A stretch of 64,000 nucleotides of DNA. Origin: CBFHSF01 sp965658445. GTDB lineage: Bacteria; Bacteroidota; Bacteroidia; Flavobacteriales; Schleiferiaceae. Of this stretch, positions 1-7,016 are shown one piece after another. How positions within the stretch are numbered: position 1 is the stretch's first letter; the number at the start of each line of letters is the position of its first letter. The stretch lies in the NCBI GenBank assembly GCA_965658445.1, contig CBFHSF010000001.1, positions 124,001 to 188,000 on the forward strand. Reading direction: 5' to 3'. The notes under the pieces were generated by a model. It saw only the letters and a list, made by a program, of their open reading frames with translations. It was not told the origin of the DNA and made no database searches. A program made the translations under genes and the position numbers.

Positions 1-472
1 AGGAAATTATGGAGGGGCATTTTTCCCAACCAACGAAGCCATCAAGAAGGGGTACAATCAAATTATTTGGACGGATCCAGTAGACCATAAATTCATCGAA
101 GAGTCGGGAACCATGAACATCATGTTCAAGATAGGTGACACCATGGTGACGCCACCGCTTTCGGATAGAATTCTTGCCGGTATTACTCGCGACAGCATTA
201 TTGAACTTCTCAAGGCTCAAGGCCATAAAGTAGAAGAGCGTCGCATTTCTATTGACGAAGTGGCGGAAGCCTACAAGGCAGGACAACTACACGAGGCATT
301 TGGAATGGGAACGGCTGCGGTGGTTTCCAAAATCAGCCACATCGGATACAATGGAGAAGACATGGAACTCACCATTTCTGAGAACTCCGTTGCCGATGAC
401 ATAAAAAAAGCACTTACGGATATTCGCCTAGGTCGGACCAAAGACACCTTTGGGTGGATGGTTAAGGCGTAG
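1..472 (+). CDS. ilvE: Branched-chain amino acid aminotransferase, C-terminal part (5' truncated by window edge)
   Basis: PLP enzyme that interconverts leucine, isoleucine or valine with their 2-oxo acids in the cytoplasm; last step of branched-chain amino acid synthesis. The frame is open from base 2, and the first codons read GNYGGAFFPTNEAIKKGY, so the gene begins before the window. The visible 156 residues match the C-terminal half of fold-type IV transaminases: the ESGTMNIMF segment, the TPPLSDRILAGITRDS cofactor-phosphate region, and EAFGMGTAAVVSKI near the substrate pocket. The catalytic lysine lies upstream and cannot be checked. An internal ATG at 113 is not the real start. The gene ends at TAG 470-472 and is followed by a long non-coding stretch, so it is the last gene of its transcript. 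Identity is secure; substrate preference is inferred from family. Confidence 0.93.
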   Translation, partial: GNYGGAFFPTNEAIKKGYNQIIWTDPVDHKFIEESGTMNIMFKIGDTMVTPPLSDRILAGITRDSIIELLKAQGHKVEERRISIDEVAEAYKAGQLHEAFGMGTAAVVSKISHIGYNGEDMELTISENSVADDIKKALTDIRLGRTKDTFGWMVKA

Positions 473-624
473 GTCGGAGAACAGGTAACAGGCAACGGGG
501 AACAGGTATCAGGGATAAGAAGGAATCAGATATTAGGAAAAAAGAAGGAATCTGAAGGAGTCTCAATTCCGGAGTTCAAACTTTAATAAAATTCCGCTTT
601 CCTTCTTTCTTTCTCATTCCTCTC

Positions 625-701
625 CAGTCTCCAGTCTCCAGTCACGAGTCACCAGTCACGAGTCACCAGTCACTAGTTACTAGTTACTAGTTACTAGTTG
701 G
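625..701. repeat. Heptanucleotide tandem array A (11 units)
   Basis: Eleven consecutive 7-nt units: cagtctc x2, then cagtcac alternating with gagtcac (5 units), then tagttac x3 and a final tagttgg. All units share the core AGT at positions 2-4. The sub-types occur in blocks, as expected from slippage expansion of mutated units. It is non-coding and lies 150 nt downstream of ilvE. It resembles the short tandemly repeated repetitive (STRR) heptamers known from cyanobacteria; a functional role is unknown. Confidence 0.9.
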
Positions 702-1164
702 GGCTACACCCCAGGCCCCGGTCTCAAGCTACAAGTTATTCCGAAAGTAACCCATTAAGTAAACGCTTTCAGACGACACAATTCGTCTTTCAAAGACTAG
801 GCTGGATCCGAAAAGATGGATTCGGCTACAATCGATTGTTTTGCGACTATTTGAATTTTGATTTGTAACTTAAACTGGGGAGGGAAACGCAGATTCCCCG
901 GTTTATCCATTTCGTAACGATTTCAACCGAATATAGTTGATTAAATGACGCTCAGCTTTTCGCGCTTTCGTAACTTGAATTGGGGCGGGCGTGGTACACG
1001 CCCCGGCTTTTCCAATTGCAGCCGAGTACAAACGAAAGAACTCGATTACTTTGAGTGTAAGGTTTAGGAGAATTCCGAAATTCACACTGGGGTGGGGTCG
1101 GAGACCCCCAGACAGGATTTAAATAGGAAACCTGTTGCCCGATGCCTGTACACCACCATCCAAC

Positions 1165-1191
1165 AAAAAAACGCAGCCCAATGAGCTGCGT
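1165..1191 (-). terminator. Rho-independent terminator after the 1277-1798 gene
   Basis: Perfect 7-bp stem acgcagc (1171-1177) / gctgcgt (1185-1191) with a 7-nt loop. Read on the minus strand it is followed by a run of T (complement of 1165-1170). It lies 86 nt past the stop codon of the minus-strand gene. Confidence 0.75.
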
Positions 1192-1276
1192 TTCTAATTA
1201 TCTGTTGATTCGAAATCATCGTATTTGAGACGGTTTCGAAGGGTTTCTTCTTTTTCCCAACGCCGAAGGCGCAAAG

Positions 1277-1798
1277 TCATTCCTGCGCCGAGGGCGCTGA
1301 TTTTAAATATCTAGACTGCCAAGAGTCCTTAACCGGGACTTCCCACTTTTCTCTGACTTCACCCAAGGAGGTCAACATGTTGTTGAAGACCGTGGTGTTT
1401 TCGTCGATGTCGCCGTTGTTGGCCATCTCTTCGAAGTCAGCCATGGAGGCGCTTACCACCAAACCGCTGTCAGAAACAAAGGCCACGTTCATGCGATCGA
1501 AAAGATCCACGTTGATGGCTTCACTGATTTTCTTGATTTCGCCCACGCTGTCGTCAATAGAACACCCGGTGGCCGGTTGAACACCTTCGTCAACTACCAA
1601 GACTACAAATCGCTTGTACAGAATAGTGTAGTCACATTTGAGTTTGGTGCCATGAGCAGCCCATACTTCCATAAAGTCCTCCAAGAGGGCAGAAGTAACT
1701 TCTCTTTCTTCTATGGTTAATGGACGTGGAGCTTGGTAGATCCAAACTCTTGAAGTGGCGGGAAAGGTTTCAAAAAGTGTCATATCAAAAAGTTTCAT
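1277..1798 (-). CDS. Small conserved Bacteroidetes protein (family often mislabelled 'ABC transporter ATPase')
   Basis: 173-residue soluble protein of unknown function. It begins with an ESRVWIYQ-like segment (here TSRVWIYQAPRPLT), has a central VDEGVQPATGCSIDDSVG stretch, then NVDLFDRMNVAF, and ends with VFNNMLTSLGEVREKWEVP and DSWQSRYL. This layout matches a conserved flavobacterial family that databases often call 'ABC transporter ATPase'. I see no Walker A (GxxGxGK), no LSGGQ and no Walker B, so that label is not supported. There is no signal peptide or membrane segment. It is last in a minus-strand gene run, 169 nt after the CCG Fe-S protein, and may be transcribed with it or separately. 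A highly conserved Cys (TGCS) and Asp pair could be functional. No function is proposed. Confidence 0.8.
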   Translation of the reverse strand: MKLFDMTLFETFPATSRVWIYQAPRPLTIEEREVTSALLEDFMEVWAAHGTKLKCDYTILYKRFVVLVVDEGVQPATGCSIDDSVGEIKKISEAINVDLFDRMNVAFVSDSGLVVSASMADFEEMANNGDIDENTTVFNNMLTSLGEVREKWEVPVKDSWQSRYLKSAPSAQE

Positions 1799-1967
1799 GA
1801 AGACTTTGCACGTGGCACCGTCTTCTAATAATTATCTAAATGTTGCTAGGTAGGAGTATTCTAAACACTAAAACAATAATTATTCCCAAATAGTTTGGAA
1901 TCAATTAATGATCCCGTGGTAACTTCTTTGATTGAATACTCTAATATAATGCCTTTACTCGAATAAA

Positions 1968-2762
1968 TTATAGCTCTTTAGCATTTGCAATCATTTCTGC
2001 AATATCTAGTACAGAAACTTCTGATTCTTTCTCATTGTGCTTCACTCCATCCGTCATCATGGTGTTACAGAAAGGACATCCCGTAACAATGGTTGAGGCA
2101 GAAGTTTCCAAAGCTTCTTCTGTGCGCTCCAAGTTGATGTCTTTGTTTCCCTTCTCAGGTTCCTTGAACATTTGAGCCCCACCGGCACCACAGCAAAGAC
2201 CTTTGGTACGACAGCGCTTCATCTCTACCAATTCAGCGTCTAGTTTGCGAATGAGTTCTCTGGGTGCTTCATACACCTCGTTGGCACGTCCCAAGTAACA
2301 AGGGTCGTGGTAGGTGATTTTAGCTCCCTTAAACTCTCCTCCTTCAATGGTCATGCGACCTTCGTCCAAAAGCTTTTTGAGAAACTGCGTGTGGTGCATT
2401 ACTTCGTAGTTCCCGCCCAATTGAGGGTACTCGTTTTTTAGAGTGTTGAAACAGTGAGGACAAGCCGTTACAATGCGCGTAACTTCGTACCCATCCAGTA
2501 CTTGGATGTTCATCATGGCTTGCATCTGGAAAAGGAATTCGTTTCCTGCGCGCTTGGCAGGATCTCCCGTACAAGATTCTTCCGTACCCAAAACCGCAAA
2601 GGATACTCCTGAGTGGTTGAGCAGTTTTACAAAGGCCTTGGTGATTTTCTTGGCTCGGTCGTCAAAACTTCCGGCGCATCCTACCCAAAAGAGAACTTCT
2701 GGTTTTTCTCCTTTGGCGAGCATTTCTGCCATGGTAGGTACTTGAAGTGCAGTTTCTGCCAT
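1968..2762 (-). CDS. (Fe-S)-binding protein with two CCG domains (HdrB-like)
   Basis: 264-residue soluble protein of the family that includes heterodisulfide reductase subunit B and the iron-sulfur subunits of glycolate and lactate oxidases. Two cysteine-rich CCG modules are visible. The first runs from GCAGSFDD to ACPHCFNTL (about residues 28-110). The second runs from HDPCYLGRANEVYE through GLCCGAGGAQMF to TGCPFCNTMM (about 152-240). These cysteines probably bind a [4Fe-4S] cluster that takes electrons from the neighbouring membrane ferredoxin-like protein encoded at 3221-4531. The start ATG follows the HAD gene's stop by one base, so the two are translationally linked. The physiological acceptor is unknown; a role in thiol/disulfide or quinone-linked redox is inference. 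Confidence 0.85.
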   Translation of the reverse strand: MAETALQVPTMAEMLAKGEKPEVLFWVGCAGSFDDRAKKITKAFVKLLNHSGVSFAVLGTEESCTGDPAKRAGNEFLFQMQAMMNIQVLDGYEVTRIVTACPHCFNTLKNEYPQLGGNYEVMHHTQFLKKLLDEGRMTIEGGEFKGAKITYHDPCYLGRANEVYEAPRELIRKLDAELVEMKRCRTKGLCCGAGGAQMFKEPEKGNKDINLERTEEALETSASTIVTGCPFCNTMMTDGVKHNEKESEVSVLDIAEMIANAKEL

Positions 2763-2763
2763 T

Positions 2764-3201
2764 TTATTCGTCTTTAAACACTTGTATAGTGACTTCTTTT
2801 TCTTCTAAATCCGTAAAAGCTCCGTGAAAACGCGTGGCTCTTACTACGTGGTTATCTATCCAATGATAGTTTCCACCTCTTGGCTTGCCCATGAGCAATC
2901 CGTGGTATTTGAATCCCTTGCGCTGCAGCCACTCTTCAGTTACTTCTCTATGCTCTTCAATTCTCGAGGTAAAGAATGTGATGATGTGGCCTTGTTCGTG
3001 CCAGCGATTTAAGGTTTCCAATGCATCTGGATATTCGTTGGCGGTGGCCATGCGCTCCGGTTCCTCGTTGGGAATGTCATCGCAGATGGTTCCGTCAATG
3101 TCTATCAGATAGTTTTTAATGTCTTTGGGTAGAATGGGACTTACCTTTTGTCCGTCAACTACCGTTTCTTTTAAGTTCCCCTCAGAAGGATGCTCACTCA
3201 T
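2764..3201 (-). CDS. HAD-superfamily hydrolase, probable phosphatase
   Basis: 145-residue cytoplasmic HAD protein. Motif I is YLIDIDGTICDD (about residues 31-42) with the nucleophile and acid Asp. Motif II is IITFFTSR (about 73-80). The basic motif III is in LLMGKPRGGNYHW. The acidic motif IV is WIDNH rather than the usual DD. There is no large cap insert, so the substrate may be macromolecular or delivered by a partner. Relatives in flavobacteria are often annotated 'phosphoheptose isomerase', which does not fit these motifs. It sits between two Fe-S genes, 19 nt after one and 1 nt before the other, so it is co-expressed with them. The link between phosphatase and redox partner is unexplained. 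Confidence 0.82.
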   Translation of the reverse strand: MSEHPSEGNLKETVVDGQKVSPILPKDIKNYLIDIDGTICDDIPNEEPERMATANEYPDALETLNRWHEQGHIITFFTSRIEEHREVTEEWLQRKGFKYHGLLMGKPRGGNYHWIDNHVVRATRFHGAFTDLEEKEVTIQVFKDE

Positions 3202-3220
3202 GGCGACTTTTTAATTATGG

Positions 3221-4531
3221 TTATTCGTCTTTCCAGTTGAGGCGGTCTGCTTGTGCAAACTGCCAAGGTGCACCATTGTTCTCTACGTTGGTCATCATAA
3301 GGTTGAGCTCTTGTGGAGCTGCCGACTCTTCCATTACCAAGTAGTTTCTCATCTGAACAATAATACTGAGGGGGTCAATATTTACAGGACATGCTTGAGT
3401 ACAGGCATTACAACTCGTACAGGCCCAAAGTTCTTCTCTGGTTATATAATTGTCTAACAAAGACTTTCCGTCGTCTACAAAAGATCCATTGTTGGCATCG
3501 ATGATGGCGCCAATTTCTTCCGCTCTATCGCGAGTATCCATCATGATTTTTCGGGGGGATAGTTTCTTACCCGTCATGTTGGCCGGACATTCTGAGGTAC
3601 AGCGACCACACTCCGTACAAGAGTAGGCATTCATGATGTTTACCCAATTCAAATCTTGTACGTCCTTGGCTCCAAATCTTTCTGGAGCCGGAGCATCAGC
3701 AGGAGGAGCGGCGTAGGGATCCGCACTAGGATCCATCATCATCTTCACCTCGTTAGTTACGGATTCTAAATTTTCAAATTGTCCTTTGGGTTCCAATTTG
3801 CTATACCACGTATTTGGAAAGGCCAAAATAATGTGGAAGTGCTTAGAGTAGGGGAGGTAATTCAAAAAGAATAAGATTCCCAAAATGTGGAACCACCAGA
3901 AAACGCGCTCAAAAATATGCAGTGCAGCCTGAGAGTATCCAGCAAAGACAGGTGCTAGATATTGCGAAACCGCAAAGGGACCTGCAACCGGATTATCAAA
4001 ATTGGCTTCTACGGCGTTCATTTTGAGAAGGGCCATCATCAAAACAATTTCGATGATCAAAATAAGGTTGGCATCTTTAAAGGGCCAGCCTTTCATTTCA
4101 GGCTTGTGGAAACGTTCTATATTCATCACATTTCTGCGAATCAAAAACGCTACACAGGCAATCACCACCAATACGGCCAACACTTCAAAGAAGTTTATGG
4201 CGGCAGTGTACAACCCGCCGAGTGGTCCTGCGAGAATTCTATGGGTTCCAAAAATTCCGTCGATCAGAATTTCGGCAACTTCTATATTGATCAAAAGGAA
4301 TCCTGCGTATACGATAAAGTGAAGAGCTCCAGGAATGGGACGCGCTTGCATTTTAGATTGCCCAAAGGCTACTTTGAGCATGGTCTTCCAGCGTTCACCT
4401 GGATTGTCAGTGCGATCGATGTCTCGACCCAAGTTGATATTTCTCTTAATCTTTGAGACGTTTCTCCAAAAATACCATCCGGCTACCGCCAAACAGGCGA
4501 TGAACACGAGGTTAGAAATTCCAAAATGCAT
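3221..4531 (-). CDS. Membrane-anchored 4Fe-4S dicluster protein (HdrE/HdrC-like fusion)
   Basis: 436 residues. The N-terminal half has five or six hydrophobic spans (about 5-22, 73-100, 105-140, 150-175, 185-205, 210-240), resembling the cytochrome-b-like or nitrate-reductase-gamma-like membrane subunit. The C-terminal half holds two ferredoxin clusters: CTECGRCTSECPANM (about 308-322) and CTSCNACTQACPVNI (about 372-386). Such proteins pass electrons between the quinone pool and a CCG-type partner, and the partner gene lies two genes downstream. Histidines in the membrane part could bind heme, but this is not proven here. It is third in a run that starts with the amidase gene. The family is common in Bacteroidetes but its reaction is unestablished. 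Confidence 0.85.
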   Translation of the reverse strand: MHFGISNLVFIACLAVAGWYFWRNVSKIKRNINLGRDIDRTDNPGERWKTMLKVAFGQSKMQARPIPGALHFIVYAGFLLINIEVAEILIDGIFGTHRILAGPLGGLYTAAINFFEVLAVLVVIACVAFLIRRNVMNIERFHKPEMKGWPFKDANLILIIEIVLMMALLKMNAVEANFDNPVAGPFAVSQYLAPVFAGYSQAALHIFERVFWWFHILGILFFLNYLPYSKHFHIILAFPNTWYSKLEPKGQFENLESVTNEVKMMMDPSADPYAAPPADAPAPERFGAKDVQDLNWVNIMNAYSCTECGRCTSECPANMTGKKLSPRKIMMDTRDRAEEIGAIIDANNGSFVDDGKSLLDNYITREELWACTSCNACTQACPVNIDPLSIIVQMRNYLVMEESAAPQELNLMMTNVENNGAPWQFAQADRLNWKDE

Positions 4532-4619
4532 AGTATTATTCCTTGATCAAATTCGTTTTTCGCGTTTTTGTCACTGAGCTTTATAACCAAATTCCAATGG
4601 GACGAGAGTGGTCAATACC

Positions 4620-5672
4620 CTACTTTTCCCCTTCGGGCTTAGGTCCCATTTCCTCTTGTGCTTCTTTTTCCTTGCGGAGTCTTTCCATCTCTTGGATTTC
4701 TTCCTCAGTAAACTCACCCGTGGTTCCAAAGACCGCAAAGTTTACATAGCGGTTTGGATTGTACTTGATATCCAATAACAGTCGATTGAGGTTAACCGAT
4801 GCCTCTTGCAACTCCACCATGAGCTGGTCGTCATTGACCAATGCACCTAGAGTTCCTTCACCTCGGTTTATTTTGCCCATAATGGAATCCGTCTTCTGCA
4901 GGGTTCCTTGAAGGGACATCATCGTCTGTGTGATGTTGGCCTTGGCCAAAGAGTCTGTGATATTGCTAAAGTTACCAAGAATTGCGGTAAGTGTGTCGTT
5001 GTTTTGCTCCAGATTGGAACTGATGCTCGCCAAATTGTGCGTAAAGGTGGTCAAATCACCGCGATTGTCCTCTAGGTAAACGCTGAGTTCGCGGGTAATC
5101 ACCTCAAAATTTTCGAACGATTTCTTGATGTTCCCCATAGTTCCGGAGAGGTCGTCTTGGAAGTCCTCTGTCAAAATCATTTGGAGGGTTACCAAAACCG
5201 TGTCAAAGGATGAGAGGAGCTTTTCGGCTTTTGCCTTTAGGGGTGCAATTTGGGCGGACACTTCGTCCTTTAGGTCCCCTTCAATATTGGAGGTAAGAGT
5301 GTCTCCGCTCTCTGCGAGTTCTTGGCCTCTTCCCAGAACAAGAGTAATGTTTTTCTCGCCCAAAAGACCAGAAGAGGTAATCACGGCAAGTGAAGACTTA
5401 GGAATATCAATGGGATTGATCACACTAATTTCTACTAAGAGTTTGCCCGATCCATCGGGGTGGAAGTAAATGTTCTTTACCAAACCCACTTTATGTCCGT
5501 TAATCTGAACGGTCTTTCCGTAGTCGAGTCCTTCCGTGTTGTCGTATACCGCGTAGAACATTCGGTCTGTGCTGAAAATATCGGTGCCCTTGAGAAAGTT
5601 CACACCCCAATAGAGCAGGAAAAAGCTACCGAGGGTAACTAGACCGACCTTAAATTCTTTAGAAAGCTTCAA
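4620..5672 (-). CDS. MCE/MlaD-family outer-membrane lipid-transport protein
   Basis: 350 residues. One N-terminal membrane span (about 8-27) is followed by an MCE domain (about 36-115) with the typical DNTEGLDYGKTVQINGHKVG and SGLLGEKNITL segments. Then comes a long helical region (about 130-290) rich in Asn, Leu and Ser that is probably coiled coil, and a charged tail (EEEIQEMERL to the end). MCE proteins form hexameric periplasmic rings that shuttle phospholipid between membranes. No MlaE permease or MlaF ATPase gene is adjacent. It lies between the amidase and Fe-S genes, 63 nt after the amidase stop. Clustering with lptD supports an envelope role. Confidence 0.88.
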   Translation of the reverse strand: MKLSKEFKVGLVTLGSFFLLYWGVNFLKGTDIFSTDRMFYAVYDNTEGLDYGKTVQINGHKVGLVKNIYFHPDGSGKLLVEISVINPIDIPKSSLAVITSSGLLGEKNITLVLGRGQELAESGDTLTSNIEGDLKDEVSAQIAPLKAKAEKLLSSFDTVLVTLQMILTEDFQDDLSGTMGNIKKSFENFEVITRELSVYLEDNRGDLTTFTHNLASISSNLEQNNDTLTAILGNFSNITDSLAKANITQTMMSLQGTLQKTDSIMGKINRGEGTLGALVNDDQLMVELQEASVNLNRLLLDIKYNPNRYVNFAVFGTTGEFTEEEIQEMERLRKEKEAQEEMGPKPEGEK

Positions 5673-5735
5673 TGAAATCTCTTTTTATTCTAGTGTTAGT
5701 AGGCCTTTTGAGACCTACGCTGTCCAATTACAATA

Positions 5736-6917
5736 TTACAATTTATCCGCTTCTCGTTTGGCCTCGTCGAGGTTTATTCTTTTGCCGTTTTTAAAGGCAA
5801 CAACAAATGCATCCGAAAAGCCGGCATCAACCGCTCTCTTGAGTGCTTCATTGGCCTCCTGGTAGGTGGGGAAATTGCCGTAGGTGTATTTGTACCACTT
5901 GTTCTCCACATAAAAATCAACATCTTCTAAGCCCTTGAAGTTCTGTGGAGTAGGCTCAATTTCTTTTTTGCCCAAACCAATTTGAACGGTAAAGTATAAG
6001 GGTTGCGTTTCTATTGGGGTAGTCTCTACCGTTGGGACTTCAATGGTGCCAGGGTCTGCCACGGGAATGACTTCGTCTAATTTTTTATCCAATCCAGAAG
6101 GTGGCGTTCTCGTGTTCAATGAATCGATATACTCTCTTTCTGCCTTGTATTCCTTAAATGCTCGGTAAATAGCAGAGGCCATAAGCTCCTTTCCTCGTTG
6201 AGAATTCAGAAAATCTTCTTCTTTAGCATTGGTCAAAAATCCCAATTCAACCAAAACGGCAGGCATGGTGGTTCTGCTGGTTACGTACAAAGGCTGTTGT
6301 TTGACTCCACGGTCTTTTCTCTTTACGCGAGTCTTGAATTGATTTTGAATTTTGGAAGCAAAGCTGATGCTCTGTTTGTGGAAAGAGTTCTGCATCAACG
6401 TTAGCGCGATGTAGGTCTCTGGTTTTGAAGGGTCAAATCCCTCGTAGGTCTCTTCGTAATTTTCCTCCAAGAATATCACCGAGTTTTCTCTTTGGGCAAT
6501 ACGCATGTTTTCGTCCGTGTGATTTTTTCCCATGACAATGGAAGAGCTACCATAGGCTTTGGGGTTGGTAAAGGCGTCACAGTGGATGGATAAAAATAAA
6601 TCTGCCTCCGCCTTGTTGGCGATATCGGTTCTCTGTTTGAGTTCTAGGAAGATGTCTTTTTCTCGGGTGAACTCTACCGTTACATCGGGAATATTCTCCT
6701 CTATGTACTGCCCAACGAGCTTGGCAACGGAGAGCGCGATGTTTTTCTCACGAGACTTGTAGCGGCCCGTTCCAAGGTTTCCAGGATCTTTTCCTCCATG
6801 GCCGGCATCAATAATTACTTTGTGGACCCCTTCCTTAACCGCAGGACGAGGTGACCACCCCAGAGATGGGAGCAAAAATCCGAGTACAATTAATAATTGA
6901 ATGCGTTTGGTCTTCAT
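5736..6917 (-). CDS. N-acetylmuramoyl-L-alanine amidase (Amidase_3) with C-terminal SPOR-like module
   Basis: 393-residue periplasmic peptidoglycan hydrolase that cleaves the amide bond between MurNAc and L-Ala. A signal peptide (residues 1-22) precedes an Amidase_3 domain (about 31-260). Zinc ligands are H40 in DAGHGGKDPG, E57 in SREKNIAL and H112 in LSIHCDAF; the catalytic Glu is in VLVELGFLTN. A linker rich in Thr, Pro and Glu follows. The last 90 residues (FTVQIGLGKKEI..., WYKYTYGNFPTYQEANEALK) look like a SPOR domain, which in other proteins binds denuded septal glycan. It is first in the minus-strand operon and diverges from lptD across 99 nt. Confidence 0.92.
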   Translation of the reverse strand: MKTKRIQLLIVLGFLLPSLGWSPRPAVKEGVHKVIIDAGHGGKDPGNLGTGRYKSREKNIALSVAKLVGQYIEENIPDVTVEFTREKDIFLELKQRTDIANKAEADLFLSIHCDAFTNPKAYGSSSIVMGKNHTDENMRIAQRENSVIFLEENYEETYEGFDPSKPETYIALTLMQNSFHKQSISFASKIQNQFKTRVKRKDRGVKQQPLYVTSRTTMPAVLVELGFLTNAKEEDFLNSQRGKELMASAIYRAFKEYKAEREYIDSLNTRTPPSGLDKKLDEVIPVADPGTIEVPTVETTPIETQPLYFTVQIGLGKKEIEPTPQNFKGLEDVDFYVENKWYKYTYGNFPTYQEANEALKRAVDAGFSDAFVVAFKNGKRINLDEAKREADKL

Positions 6918-6974
6918 TGGTGTTAAAATTCGAGTCGTGTCTTCACAGACGGGTCAATTGGTTTGATTTTTGCT

Positions 6975-6982
6975 TAGCTTTG
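6975..6982 (+). promoter_or_regulatory. Candidate -7 element upstream of lptD
   Basis: TAGCTTTG matches the Bacteroidetes -7 consensus TAnnTTTG, 35 nt before the TTG start codon. No TTTG is seen at the ideal -33 distance; the nearest TTG is at 6958-6960. It supports transcription of lptD independent of the divergent amidase operon. Confidence 0.45.
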
Positions 6983-7016
6983 ACCCATCGTATTACTACA
7001 AAAATAAGAATCTCTT

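Larger units (their letters stand above)
473..1276. other. Gene-free stretch with tandem repeats and GC-rich hairpins
   Basis: About 800 nt between ilvE and the 1277-1798 gene with no credible coding frame. It holds a heptanucleotide tandem array (625-701), at least four short GC-rich hairpins of the form TGGGG...CCCC (about 699-720, 871-902, 977-1006 and 1087-1114) in otherwise AT-rich DNA, and a terminator at 1165-1191. A 60-codon frame on the minus strand (903-1085) has no initiation signal or recognisable protein features and is taken as chance. I looked for tRNA, tmRNA, RNase P and 6S hallmarks and saw none. Confidence 0.7.

Noticed and set aside
625..701. CRISPR array
   Set aside because: The repeats are 7 nt, directly adjacent and without spacers; no cas genes are present.
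903..1085. 60-codon minus-strand frame in the ilvE-1277 gap
   Set aside because: No start context, no recognisable features, and it runs through hairpin repeats; judged chance.
700..1130. Possible tmRNA, RNase P or 6S RNA in the long gap
   Set aside because: Hairpins are present but none of the conserved core sequences of these RNAs is visible.
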